The notes: a model not told the origin generated them from the letters alone. Positions 9,010 to 18,330 are shown, counted from the first letter of the stretch. The stretch: DNA of 40,009 bases from CAYNYF01 sp964401385 (GCA_964401385.1 CAYNYF010000035.1:1-40009); one strand, 5' to 3'. Program-made: numbers and translations.

Positions 9010-12000
9010 ATGAACAAGCTCGTATCGCTGGCGGCAGCGGTGCTTCTGTCGGCCGGCAGCGTCGATGGTGTTGAGGTCGGCAGGCACGTCCTGCTGATCC
9101 AGGGCTTCGAGGGCGAGGACGTGCTGGCCGGGAAGCCCAACGTCAGCTACCTCTCCGGCGTGCCCGAGGAGGCCGAGGTCGAAGTCTGGGACGACGCCCT
9201 GTATAAGCGGAAGAAGATCCCCCACGCCGAATCGGGCGTGGTCTGCAAGATCTCCGCCGGGCACAAGACACAGGGTGCGGCCGCCCTGGAGGCCCGCTTC
9301 ACGCGCCCGGACCGCTGGCTGCGGGTGTCGCTGCGCAACAACATCAACCAGCCCGACCGCGGCGGGCGCCCGGCGTGCAACAGCCTGGGCTGCTTCGACC
9401 GGCTCCAAGGCGACGTCTTTAACCCGGCGGGAAAGCCGGTCACCGTCCAGATGCGGGTGCTGGGCGGCTTTGCGGTGACGGACAAGGCCGCGACGTTCTC
9501 GCTGGTGAAGGACCTCGCGCTCCAGCCCGGGCCGAACAGCTTCAGCCTCACCAGCGCCGCCGCCGGCGCCACCTTCGTGGACCCGCACGACGCCACCTGC
9601 GTCGAGTTCCGCGTGCCGAACGCCGCGGGCGCGCGCCTATACTTCGACAACTTCCGCATGGAGCGGGAGACGATCGGCGCCAACCTGGCCAGGTTCGCCA
9701 GGTGCTTCGACTTCGGCGTGGGCTACTTCAACTGGCCGGGCTTCAGCTACGGGTCCGTCAAGTGGGACGAGGCCCGCGGCTACGGCTTCACCGCCGGGAG
9801 CAACCTGACCCACGGCGGCGACCTGCACGTGATCAACGACCAGCTCACCCGCGACGGCTTCGCCGCCCCCGCCTCGTTCCGCGTGAAGCTGCCCAACGGC
9901 CGCTACAAGGTCGCTGCCCAGACCGGCAACTACTGGGCCCGGCGCGACGGCGGGCTCAACATCGAGATCAAGGCCGAGGGCAAGCGCGTCTACTACCGGC
10001 CGAGGATGTCCGGCGAGGAATTCAACGCCCTCAAATTCGCCCACGAGCGCGCCGACCACTGGAAGCGCGACATGGACCTGTGGGGCACGTACGACGAAGG
10101 CACGTACTTCCGGACGATCGCGTTCGAGACGGAAGTGAAAGACGGCGCCCTGGACCTGGACTTCCTGCTGCCGCCGGTCGAAGGCGGCCGCGGCCACGGC
10201 TGGTCCATCTGGACGTACCTGATCGTCTACCCGGCCGAGAGGGAAGCCCTCATCGCCCCGGAGCTGAAGTGGCTCAACGAAAAGATCCGCACCATCTACA
10301 ACACCGTCTCGCACGCGCCCATCAGCCGGGCGTTCGCACTGTACAACCGCGAGGAGGTCATCTGCCCGGAGGAGTTCCTCTTTCCCGACATCGCCGAGGC
10401 GCGGCGGCAGGCGCTGTCGCCCACGCCGGCCGAGCGCGACCGCGGCTACGTGCACTTCCTCCGGCACCAGCACGACCTGATCACGCCCGACAGTGTGCCC
10501 CTGCCCGGCGAGACCGGCGACAAACTGGCAGCCTTCGGCACGCCGGGCGAGACGGTGCAATTCGCCGTCGGGCTGTATCCGCTGAAAGACCTTGCCGGCG
10601 TCGGCGTCTCGCTGGGCGATTTCACAGACGAGGACACCAAGCGCATGATCACCGCCCAGCCCGCGGAGCTGCGACTGGTGTCCTACCGCCCGATGACGCC
10701 GGTAACCTCCAACCACGCCGAGTGCTTCCACTACATCGGCCCGGGGGTTCTGATTCGCCCGGAGGCCATCGACGTGCCGGAAGGCTTTCCGCGACAGTGG
10801 TGGATCGGTCTAACGATCCCGAAAGGCACGCCCGCCGGGCTGTATCGGGCCCCGGTCACGTTCAAGGTTGCCGGCAAGGCCGCCTCCACCGTCCAAGTCG
10901 CGGTGCGCGTGCTGCCGTTCGCGCTGGATGAGCCCAAGGACGTCACCTTCGCCATCGACTACGGCCGGACGATGAGCTTCCGCCCGGAAGATGGGGCGCA
11001 GGAGCTGGCGTTCTTCCGCGGTCTGGGCTTCAACACGGTCTGGTACCGCGGCGGGGCGGCGAACCTGCCGCAGATGCGCCGCGCCGCCGCCAAAGCGGGG
11101 CTGAAGGTCGAGACGGCAGCGCCGCCCCGCGGCCGGCTGGACAAGTACCACAACTGGCGCTGGCCGAGGGACTATCGCCACTCCCTCATCCGGCGATACC
11201 TGGCCCGCGGCGAGGGCGTCTCCTTCCAGCCGCGGCACACCGGCCACCGCGAGGGGCGGAAGATCCGCTTCACCCACGGCTTCTGGCTGTGGCGCAGCGG
11301 CATCCGCCACCGCGTCGTCCAGACCCAGCCCAACGCGGCCGAGAGGGTCTACTACGCCCACTACGGACACGCCAAGTTCGGGCCGTGCTCGTACCTGTTT
11401 CCCTCGCTGGACGGTGCCGGTAAGTTCAACCCCGCCCCGACGCTGCAAGAGGTCCGCGACGGCATCACCGACTGGCGGTACATCCAGACGCTGGAGAGCG
11501 CCGTCGCCTCGCCGCACGGGGCCGCCGGGCTGACCCAGGAGATCGCCGGGGCGAAGTCGTACCTGGCCGAGCTGTCGGAAAGCGTCGACCCGGACCTGGA
11601 CCACTACTACTTCCAGCGGAAGCGGAACTTCAACCACGTGGGGCGCTTCGGCCTGCACGACACGGTCTGGACCGGCCGGCGGTACCAGATGGAGCGCTGG
11701 GAGCTGGCCCGCCACGTCGCCGGTGTGAAGGGGGCGCCGCTGAAGACCGGCGGAAAGCCGGCCACCGACGACGGCAGCGGCAAGGTCATCCTGCACGCCG
11801 AGTACGTCGGCCCGTTCTGGGTGGACGAGCGGCAGTTCAGGTATCTGTCCCAGGAGGACGAAGGCCGGCCGCGGCTACAGGCCGAGGTGCCCAAGACCCC
11901 CGTCGGAAAGAGCTGGGCGACGGTGCTGGTGAAGATGAACCACCCCTGCAAGAACCAATGGATCGCCGTCCTCAAGGACGCCTCCGGCAAGCAGCTCGCG

Positions 12001-12171
12001 AGGGAGAACGTCGGCGTGCTGAAGCGCTGGAAGAGCCGCTGGGTGCTGCGGACGGCGCACCTGCCGGTCGGGAAATACACCCTCGAGATTGTCCCCGCGG
12101 CCGCCGCCAGAGAGGTGCCCGTGACGGCGGATATGAAAACCGAGATCACCGTCCTGCCGGGCATAGAGTGA
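9010..12171 (+). CDS. Large secreted DUF4091 / GH123-like protein with possibly shortened catalytic domain
   Basis: A 1053-residue protein starting at an ATG preceded by GGAGGAGC. Residues 1-20 look like a signal peptide ending near AGSVDG. Residues about 20-430 resemble beta-sandwich carbohydrate-binding modules. From about 500 the sequence follows the GH123/DUF4091 plan: a beta domain ending in VRVLPFALDEPKDVTF, then a barrel region ending with FNPAPTLQEVRDGITDWRYI (about residues 805-825), the most recognisable block. The barrel from about 645 to 825 is short for this family, and I cannot find the expected Asp-Glu catalytic pair within it. A further sandwich domain closes the protein. GH123 enzymes release N-acetylgalactosamine; activity here is uncertain. 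The next vestigial gene start lies 11 bases after the stop. Confidence 0.75.
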   Translation: MNKLVSLAAAVLLSAGSVDGVEVGRHVLLIQGFEGEDVLAGKPNVSYLSGVPEEAEVEVWDDALYKRKKIPHAESGVVCKISAGHKTQGAAALEARFTRPDRWLRVSLRNNINQPDRGGRPACNSLGCFDRLQGDVFNPAGKPVTVQMRVLGGFAVTDKAATFSLVKDLALQPGPNSFSLTSAAAGATFVDPHDATCVEFRVPNAAGARLYFDNFRMERETIGANLARFARCFDFGVGYFNWPGFSYGSVKWDEARGYGFTAGSNLTHGGDLHVINDQLTRDGFAAPASFRVKLPNGRYKVAAQTGNYWARRDGGLNIEIKAEGKRVYYRPRMSGEEFNALKFAHERADHWKRDMDLWGTYDEGTYFRTIAFETEVKDGALDLDFLLPPVEGGRGHGWSIWTYLIVYPAEREALIAPELKWLNEKIRTIYNTVSHAPISRAFALYNREEVICPEEFLFPDIAEARRQALSPTPAERDRGYVHFLRHQHDLITPDSVPLPGETGDKLAAFGTPGETVQFAVGLYPLKDLAGVGVSLGDFTDEDTKRMITAQPAELRLVSYRPMTPVTSNHAECFHYIGPGVLIRPEAIDVPEGFPRQWWIGLTIPKGTPAGLYRAPVTFKVAGKAASTVQVAVRVLPFALDEPKDVTFAIDYGRTMSFRPEDGAQELAFFRGLGFNTVWYRGGAANLPQMRRAAAKAGLKVETAAPPRGRLDKYHNWRWPRDYRHSLIRRYLARGEGVSFQPRHTGHREGRKIRFTHGFWLWRSGIRHRVVQTQPNAAERVYYAHYGHAKFGPCSYLFPSLDGAGKFNPAPTLQEVRDGITDWRYIQTLESAVASPHGAAGLTQEIAGAKSYLAELSESVDPDLDHYYFQRKRNFNHVGRFGLHDTVWTGRRYQMERWELARHVAGVKGAPLKTGGKPATDDGSGKVILHAEYVGPFWVDERQFRYLSQEDEGRPRLQAEVPKTPVGKSWATVLVKMNHPCKNQWIAVLKDASGKQLARENVGVLKRWKSRWVLRTAHLPVGKYTLEIVPAAAAREVPVTADMKTEITVLPGIE

Positions 12172-12182
12172 GGAAAGACACG

Positions 12183-12326
12183 ATGAATGTCCTGTACATC
12201 GGCGGCACGGGCGAGATTTCCTACGAGTGCGTTAACCGGGGCGCGGCCGATCGGCCCGCCCGGCCGGCCGGCCGTGTGGTCGGCGGCGCCGGGGGGGCCT
12301 GCGGGACCTCCTTGGCCTCAGGGTAA
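12183..12326 (+). pseudogene. Vestigial 5' end of an epimerase gene
   Basis: The ATG at 12183 has a GAGGAAAG ribosome-binding site that overlaps the stop of the GH123-like gene. The first 18 codons (MNVLYIGGTG then EISYECVN) match the intact epimerase gene at 14130 at 47 of 54 bases, including a 27-base identical run. After codon 18 similarity ends and the frame continues through unrelated sequence to a stop at 12326. The 3' end of the opposite-strand lipoprotein gene lies inside it. It is best read as the remains of a gene that once followed the GH123-like gene in an operon. Confidence 0.7.
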
Positions 12327-13885
12327 AGCTCGAGGAACTCCCGCACGATCTTTCCCCGCTCACCCATCCGCCCTATCCGCAGGGACTGGCCACGCCACTT
12401 GCCACTTCTTCTGCTCAGACCGATGACCAGCGCCCACTTTTCTTTCCGGGGCCGGCTCAGCGCCAGGGCATCCTCCTTGCTGGCGTAGACCTTGCCGACC
12501 CGCAGCTTGGACAAATCCACGCCCGCAGTCCGCCCGTACTCCAGGATCGCGTCATACATTCCGTAAGTGCCGAGCGGCGAGGAGAATTTGCGCCGTCCGG
12601 CCGCAGCGGCGGCGAAGATCTGCTCCACCAGCCGGCGGGCGTCGGGCTCGGCGATCCTGTCCGCCTCGGCCCTTTTCTTCAGCTCCGTCTCGGCCGCCTG
12701 GGCCACGGGCGTGCCTGGCAGGACCTTGATGACCTTTCTGAGATCCGCCGCTCTCGGCAGTGGCGAGACCATGTTTCTCTCCGCAACGCGCAGCATTCCC
12801 GCGATGTTCCCATCCAGGGACCTGAGGATCCTCTCCTCATCCGCCGCTGTCAGTGTCCGGTCGGGATACCGCACCCACCATTTGCGGATGCTGGCGAGTT
12901 TCTGCTGCTCCGTGCGCGTCATCAGCCAACGATAGTAGGCCATCTTCTCTTCCGGCTTGCCCGACCAGTTCGCCAGTTGGACGCGGGCGTGTATGGTGGC
13001 GTGGGAGACCGCCTCCGGCCACTGGCGCAGGATCTGCTTGTAGCAGCGAATCTCCATGGTGCGGTCCTTGGGTTTGGACCTATCCGTCTGGCTGTCCCGC
13101 TCATGCGGAGACTCACGGTCGGCGGCGGCGGCGGCGCCCTTGTACGCCTCCAGCGCGTACTTCGTGCCGGGGTACTTTCTGGCGACGTCGAGGAACTGCT
13201 GGATGACCTTCTGCTTCGTGATCTTTCCCAGCGGCAGCAGATACCCCTCGCCGGCCTCGGCAAGGACCAGCTCATCGTAGGCAGTCAAGGGCGTGCCCGG
13301 CTGGTGCGACGTCAACCGCACGTTCAACTCCAGCCAGTCCGAGCCCACGGTAAAGGGCTTGCCGCCGGCCGGTTCCATCCGTAGCGCGATCCGCGCCCTG
13401 TACTTGCCGGCGCGGGGAAAGGCCATGCGATATCCGTTCAGCAGGTCGCCCTGGAACGATTTGCCCGGTCCAAGCCGTCCGTCGCTGTTCTTCCAGCCCT
13501 CCCGGCGCGGCAGCACGGGGCGGCCCTTGGAGTCGACGACCTCCAGCCACCCCTGCGGCGCCCAGGACCGGCGCTTCGGGTCATACGGCGGCGACCAGTT
13601 GAATATCAGTGTTTCGGCGGAGTGGTTGTCGACGTGCAGGCTGGCGCCCGTCCGCCAGGGATACAGAATCGTCGGCCGGGGGCTGCTGAGACTCACAGAG
13701 ACGTTGTTGACCGGCTGGCCCCACTGCAACTTTCCCGTCTGCGGCCTGGCCGCGGGCTTGCCGCCGCGGCGGGCGGGTTCGGCCCCGCCGGGCTGGCAGG
13801 CCGACGCAAGCCACAGCCCGCCCAGCAGGGCTGCAAGGATGATCACGCCCGGCTTCCGTCGGCGCGTCAGCTCAATCTTCGGCAT
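12221..13885 (-). CDS. Putative lipoprotein with helical repeats, unknown function
   Basis: A 554-residue protein started at the ATG preceded by GGGGAGC. The N-terminus has a basic region (KIELTRRRKPG), a hydrophobic stretch and LASAC, a plausible lipobox placing the cysteine near residue 30, so it is probably a lipoprotein. The first half is rich in beta strands (residues about 45-215). The second half (from about 220) has helical, TPR-like stretches such as KVIQQFLDVARKYPGTKYAL and the block around EIRCYKQILRQWPEA. I do not recognise a family. The last residues (RLTHS) are encoded by the vestigial epimerase start, so the original C-terminus may have been lost and replaced by read-through. 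Codon use is less GC-extreme than in flanking genes. Confidence 0.7.
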   Translation of the reverse strand: MPKIELTRRRKPGVIILAALLGGLWLASACQPGGAEPARRGGKPAARPQTGKLQWGQPVNNVSVSLSSPRPTILYPWRTGASLHVDNHSAETLIFNWSPPYDPKRRSWAPQGWLEVVDSKGRPVLPRREGWKNSDGRLGPGKSFQGDLLNGYRMAFPRAGKYRARIALRMEPAGGKPFTVGSDWLELNVRLTSHQPGTPLTAYDELVLAEAGEGYLLPLGKITKQKVIQQFLDVARKYPGTKYALEAYKGAAAAADRESPHERDSQTDRSKPKDRTMEIRCYKQILRQWPEAVSHATIHARVQLANWSGKPEEKMAYYRWLMTRTEQQKLASIRKWWVRYPDRTLTAADEERILRSLDGNIAGMLRVAERNMVSPLPRAADLRKVIKVLPGTPVAQAAETELKKRAEADRIAEPDARRLVEQIFAAAAAGRRKFSSPLGTYGMYDAILEYGRTAGVDLSKLRVGKVYASKEDALALSRPRKEKWALVIGLSRRSGKWRGQSLRIGRMGERGKIVREFLELYPEAKEVPQAPPAPPTTRPAGRAGRSAAPRLTHS

Positions 13886-14062
13886 CGCTGCTCCCCTTGT
13901 TCCCGCGCTCCAATCACCTCTGCATACAGACGCTCGGGCGGGGGGGTGGGTTCCCACCCGGCCCAGCCGACCAGACTCCATCCAGTCGGCAGGCCCTCTC
14001 CGACAGGCGCCCTCCCTGCGGAAAATCGCCCCGCAGACGAGTTTCCTGCCCCTGCCGGAGCC

Positions 14063-14091
14063 TTCCGGCCTCCCTATGCATATAGTATAAC
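14063..14091 (+). promoter_or_regulatory. Possible divergent promoter region before the epimerase gene
   Basis: TTCCGG, 17 bases, TATAAC (14086-14091) faces the epimerase gene. On the other strand TATACT (complement of 14084-14089) could serve the lipoprotein gene. This AT-rich patch stands out in a GC-rich gap of 244 bases. Confidence 0.35.
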
Positions 14092-14129
14092 AATGCTCAG
14101 GGAAGGCCGAAATAGCGGGAGTAACAACC

Positions 14130-15119
14130 GTGAAGGTACTGTACATCGGCGGCACGGGCGAGATTTCGTATGAGTGCGTCAAGGCGGGCGTCGCCGTCGG
14201 CCAGGAGGTGACCGTCTTCAACCGCGGGCGGAACGCCGAGCCGCTGCCGGCGGGCGTGCGACGCATCGCCGGCGACCTGACCGACGAGGCCGCCTACCGC
14301 CGGCTGGGGAAGGAGCACTTCGACGTGGTCTGCCAGTTCCTGGCCTACGAGCCGGCGATCATCCACCGCGACAAGGAGGTCTTCGCCGGCAAGGTCGGGC
14401 AGTACGTCTTCATCTCCACGGCCTCGGCCTACCAGAAGCCGCCGCCGCGGCTGCGGATCACGGAGGACGTTCCGCTGGCCAACCCGTACTGGGAGTACAG
14501 CCGGAAGAAGGTGGACATGGAGCGGACACTGATGCAGTGGCACGGCGAGGGGCTGCTGCCGGTGACGATCGTCCGCCCGTCGCACACCTACCGCCGGCGG
14601 TTCCCGAGCAGCTTCGTCAAGGGCGACGACTGGGCCTGGCGGATGGCCAACGGGCGGGCGATCATCAGCCACGGCGACGGCACCAGCCTGTGGGTGCTCA
14701 CCCACAGCAGCGACTTCGCCAAGCCCTTCGTGAGATTGCTGGGCAACCAAAAGGCCCTGGGCGAGGCGTTTCACATCACCTCCGACGAGGCCGTTGCCTG
14801 GGACGCCATCTTCGGCGGCATCGGCGCCGCCCTGGGCCTTGCGCCGAGAATCGTCCACGTGCCCACCGAGACGCTCATCCGATACAACGCCGGCTGGGCC
14901 GGCTCGCTGCTGGGCGACAAGACCTGGCCGGTGCTCTTCGACAACACCAAGGTCGCCTCCGTCGCCGGCGAGTTCGCCTGCACCACGCCCATGGCCGAGG
15001 GCCTCCGGCAGGTGGCGGCGAAGCACTATCCGGCCCGCTCGGCCGAGTACCGACCCGACGAGAAGCTCCACGCCCTGCTGGACCGCATCGCCGGGGAGCA
15101 AGAGGCCCTGGGCGGCTGA
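14130..15119 (+). CDS. NAD-dependent epimerase/dehydratase (extended SDR)
   Basis: A 329-residue cytoplasmic protein starting with GTG. The Rossmann glycine motif is GGTGEIS (residues 7-13), slightly modified from the usual GxxGxxG because a serine takes the last glycine position. The catalytic Y-x3-K pair is Y123 and K127 in YSRKK, and STASAYQ (from about residue 97) supplies the catalytic serine or threonine region. Extended SDR proteins of this type act on nucleotide sugars or related isomerisations. Its first 18 codons are duplicated 1.9 kb upstream as a vestige. Next on the strand is an MFS transporter, 116 bases on. Confidence 0.87.
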   Translation: MKVLYIGGTGEISYECVKAGVAVGQEVTVFNRGRNAEPLPAGVRRIAGDLTDEAAYRRLGKEHFDVVCQFLAYEPAIIHRDKEVFAGKVGQYVFISTASAYQKPPPRLRITEDVPLANPYWEYSRKKVDMERTLMQWHGEGLLPVTIVRPSHTYRRRFPSSFVKGDDWAWRMANGRAIISHGDGTSLWVLTHSSDFAKPFVRLLGNQKALGEAFHITSDEAVAWDAIFGGIGAALGLAPRIVHVPTETLIRYNAGWAGSLLGDKTWPVLFDNTKVASVAGEFACTTPMAEGLRQVAAKHYPARSAEYRPDEKLHALLDRIAGEQEALGG

Positions 15120-15235
15120 GGCGCGGCCTTGGCGCTGGACGAGCCGGCACCGCTCAGGTAGGTTCGGCGGCGCAGGCGTTGTGCACGGGGCAGCGGGTGC
15201 TGCCCTGCTTTATGCGCCGAGGCATTCGGCGCCAG

Positions 15236-16609
15236 ATGAGTTTGATGTCCACGCAGACCACCACTGGTGATTCCCAGGCGGCGGAGGGGCCCACCGCCGC
15301 CGACGCCCGCCGCAACCAGCGCCTGGGCGTGCTCAACGGCGCTTGCGGCCAGTTGGCCCATGCCTTCATGCACCCGGAGCTGGTGCTGGCCGGCATGGTC
15401 GAGCGCCTGACCGGGTCCAACTTCCTGGTCGCCCTGATCGCGGTCATTCACAAAGGCGGCATGTTCGCCCCGCAGTTGTGGGTCGGCAGCCGGCTGGAGC
15501 ACCACTCGCGGAAGCGGCCGTACTTCATCGCGATCACCGTCATCCGCGCGGCCGCGGCCCTGGCCGTGGTCGGCTCGCTGGCGATGCTGTGGCGGCAGGG
15601 CGACGGGCTGGCGCTGGGGCTGTTCTTCGCGGCGTACCTGGCGATGTGCGTGTGCGGCGGCACCGGCTACGTCATCTTCATGGACATGGCCGGCAGGACC
15701 ATACCCGGCGACCGGGTGGGAAGGTTCTTCGGCCTGCGGCAGCTCGTCGGCGGGGCCCTGGCCGTCGCCGCCGGCATGTTCCTCATCCAGCCGCTGGTGC
15801 AGAACGAGAACCTGGTGCCGGTCAACTACCTCGTCCTGGCCATCGCCGGCGGGGCAATGGCCATCATCGGCATGACGCTGTGGAGCCTGACGCGCGAGAC
15901 CCATGGGCCCAGCGCTTCCCGGCGCGGCAACCTCCGCCAGTCCTTCCGCCGGGGGTTCGGCTGGCTGCGGACGGACCGGAACTACCGGGCGTTCCTGTTC
16001 GTGCGCATCGCCTTCCGCATCAACTATCTCGGCCTGGCCTTCTTCATCCCGTACGGGTCCTGGGCGTTCAAACACTTGGGCCCGGGTGGGGCGGCCGCGT
16101 TGAGCGGCATTCTGGTGGCGGCCATGCGGCTTTCGCGCGTGCTCACCAGCGTCGGCTGGGGGCGGCTGGCCGATCGCCGCGGATATCGCGCGCCCATGCT
16201 GGCTGCGGGCGTGCTGTTCCTGCTGGCGCCTGTGCTGGCTCTGGCCGCCCCGCGGCTGCCGCCGGCCTACGCCCTGCCCATGCCCGGCACGAAGATCGGA
16301 CTGGACCTGCCGCTGACGGTGTATCTGCTGTCGCTGGTGGCGCTGGGGGCGGGCATGCAGGGCAGCATCATCGGCAGCAGCCGCTTCCTGATCCGCAACG
16401 CCCCGCCGCACCGGCGGATCTCCTACGTGGGCTTCATGAACACCATCACCAGCCCGCTGGCGCTGCTGCCGCTGGTCGGGGCGTGGGTGGCCAACACCTT
16501 CGGCATGACCGCCCTGTTCGGCGGCATCGTCTCCGGCGGCGTGCTCGGCATCGCCGCCGCCCTGTATATGCGCCCGGAGAGGACCGACCAGCCGCCGGAA
16601 GAAACCTGA
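15236..16609 (+). CDS. MFS transporter
   Basis: A 457-residue membrane protein with about twelve hydrophobic segments in two halves, the cytoplasmic loop between them near RRGNLRQSFRRGFGWLRTDR. The order and the loop DRVGRFFGLRQLVGG fit the major facilitator superfamily as found in planctomycetes and related bacteria. Three in-frame ATGs are close together (15212, 15236, 15245); 15236 is a compromise and the choice changes only the cytoplasmic tail. The substrate is unknown; neighbouring sugar genes suggest a sugar or a sugar derivative, as inference only. Confidence 0.85.
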   Translation: MSLMSTQTTTGDSQAAEGPTAADARRNQRLGVLNGACGQLAHAFMHPELVLAGMVERLTGSNFLVALIAVIHKGGMFAPQLWVGSRLEHHSRKRPYFIAITVIRAAAALAVVGSLAMLWRQGDGLALGLFFAAYLAMCVCGGTGYVIFMDMAGRTIPGDRVGRFFGLRQLVGGALAVAAGMFLIQPLVQNENLVPVNYLVLAIAGGAMAIIGMTLWSLTRETHGPSASRRGNLRQSFRRGFGWLRTDRNYRAFLFVRIAFRINYLGLAFFIPYGSWAFKHLGPGGAAALSGILVAAMRLSRVLTSVGWGRLADRRGYRAPMLAAGVLFLLAPVLALAAPRLPPAYALPMPGTKIGLDLPLTVYLLSLVALGAGMQGSIIGSSRFLIRNAPPHRRISYVGFMNTITSPLALLPLVGAWVANTFGMTALFGGIVSGGVLGIAAALYMRPERTDQPPEET

Positions 16610-16651
16610 CGGCCGCCGGCCGACACCCCAAAACGCCTTGCCGGCCAGAGG

Positions 16652-16680
16652 TTGGCGAAAACGCCAATTCGTGATAGAAT
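16652..16680 (+). promoter_or_regulatory. Promoter with palindrome over the -35 box
   Basis: TTGGCG (16652-16657), 17 bases, TAGAAT (16675-16680), 73 bases before the next start codon. The -35 box is the left arm of a perfect hairpin TTGGCG-AAAA-CGCCAA (16652-16667), which could be an operator. Confidence 0.55.
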
Positions 16681-16752
16681 CCACGTAGTTCCGGTCTGTG
16701 GAGGTGCCGGGAGGGCACGTCGCAAAGACCGCCAGGACGTTGGAGGTACAGG

Positions 16753-18294
16753 ATGAGAGTTTCACTTGCAGCAGTGGCCGTCGTGTCGATCGCGCTGGGG
16801 GCGGCTTCGGCCGGGGGGACCGTCTACCACGTCAGCCCCGGCGGGCCCATCACCAGCCTCAAGTCGATCGTGAACGGCCTCGCCCCCGGCGACGTCGTCG
16901 AGGTCGCCTCCGGCACGTACAATGAGGTGATGAAGGTTCAGTGCAACGGCACCGTGGCCCAGCCGATCACCATTCGCGGCGTCGGCCCCACGCGCCCCAT
17001 CTTCGACGCCACCGGGCAGTACGTCGTCGGCGACCACGGCAGCCCGCGCGGCGTCTTCCAGGTCGAGGGCGACAACATCATCATGGAAAACCTGGCGATG
17101 GCCAACGCCCGCAACGGCAACAACGGCGCCGGCATCCGCCTGCTGGGCTCGGTCAACACCGCCATCCGCGACTGCAAGATCAGCTACTGCGACATGGGCA
17201 TGATGGGCGGCGACGCGGCCGTGGCCCTCATCGAGGGCTGCGACGTCGGCTTCAACGGCACCCCCCTGTACGACGGCTACTCCCACAATTTCTACATGGA
17301 CGGGGCCGGGGCGGTGATCGTCCGTGGCTGCTACATCCACGACGCCCTGCACGGCCAGAACTTCAAGAGCCGGGCCCACTACAACGAGCTGTGGTACAAC
17401 TGGATCGCCGACTCCAACGAGGGCGAGGTCGGCCCGGTCGACAGCAGCTACACCGCCTGGTCCAACAGCAATACGCTGATGGTGGGCAACGTCGTCATCT
17501 CCAAGCCCAACCGCACGGGCAACACCAGCAAGTACATCAACTTCGGCTCCGACTCCGGCGGCCGGCACAACGGCACCATGTACATCTACAACAACACCCT
17601 CATCGCCGGCGACGGGCGCATCGACTTCATCTCCATCACCGACAACTACGACGAGACCCACATCGTCGCCAGCAACAACATCTTCCTGGGCAGCAACGAC
17701 ATCGTCACCTACTGGTGGAGCAGCTACGACAACCACCAGGGCAGCCACAACTGGATGGGCACCGCCGCCCACGTGCCGTCGAACTTCACCGACACCGTGC
17801 CGGGCGCCAGCCCGGGCTTCGAGGACTTCGGCACGCAGGACTTCCGCCCGGCGGACGGGGCGGACTGCATCGACGCCGGCACCGAGCCGCTGGGCTACGT
17901 CGACGGCGCCGGCGTCTGGCACGAGCTGGTGGTGGATGAGTCCTACCTTCCCGGGCAGGGGCTGGTTCCGCGGAGCGCGTGGGGCCCGATCGACATCGGC
18001 GCCTACGAGTACGTCCCGCTGCCGCACCCGGGCGATGCCGGCAACGACGGCAAGGTCGACGGGGGCGACTACACCGTCTGGGCCGACAACTACGGCACGA
18101 CCGACGCCCTGCCCTTCTCGGCCGGCGGCTGGGTCGTCGGCAACTTCAACGAGGACACCAACGTCGACGGCGGCGACTACACCATCTGGTGCGACAACTA
18201 CGGCTACGGCGCCGGCGGCGCGCCGGTCCCCGAGCCGGCCTGCGCAGCGGTATTGGCCTTGGGCCTGTGCGCCCTGAGGCGGCGGCGGGGATAG
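16753..18294 (+). CDS. Secreted beta-helix protein with dockerin-like repeats and PEP-CTERM tail
   Basis: A 513-residue exported protein started at an ATG preceded by GGAGG. Residues 1-20 form a signal peptide. From about 24 to 375 the sequence has the repeating short-strand pattern of a right-handed parallel beta-helix (for example NIIMENLAMANARNGNNGAG and GTMYIYNNTLIAGDG), typical of polysaccharide-binding or lyase proteins. Near the C-terminus are two aspartate-rich repeats, GDAGNDGKVDGGDYTVWADN and GNFNEDTNVDGGDYTIW, resembling dockerin calcium-binding loops. The end is VPEPACAAVLALGLCALRRR plus two residues: the PEP-CTERM sorting signal (VPEP, hydrophobic helix, arginines). It should be exported and then processed by an exosortase. 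No catalytic residues can be named. Confidence 0.85.
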   Translation: MRVSLAAVAVVSIALGAASAGGTVYHVSPGGPITSLKSIVNGLAPGDVVEVASGTYNEVMKVQCNGTVAQPITIRGVGPTRPIFDATGQYVVGDHGSPRGVFQVEGDNIIMENLAMANARNGNNGAGIRLLGSVNTAIRDCKISYCDMGMMGGDAAVALIEGCDVGFNGTPLYDGYSHNFYMDGAGAVIVRGCYIHDALHGQNFKSRAHYNELWYNWIADSNEGEVGPVDSSYTAWSNSNTLMVGNVVISKPNRTGNTSKYINFGSDSGGRHNGTMYIYNNTLIAGDGRIDFISITDNYDETHIVASNNIFLGSNDIVTYWWSSYDNHQGSHNWMGTAAHVPSNFTDTVPGASPGFEDFGTQDFRPADGADCIDAGTEPLGYVDGAGVWHELVVDESYLPGQGLVPRSAWGPIDIGAYEYVPLPHPGDAGNDGKVDGGDYTVWADNYGTTDALPFSAGGWVVGNFNEDTNVDGGDYTIWCDNYGYGAGGAPVPEPACAAVLALGLCALRRRRG

Positions 18295-18330
18295 CGGCAA
18301 CTTCCACGCCCGCATCCGGGCGGGACCTGC

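Noticed and set aside
15026..16765. Minus-strand frame of 579 codons opposite the MFS gene
   Set aside because: Antisense shadow of the MFS gene and the end of the epimerase gene; it is glutamine/histidine-rich and without domains.
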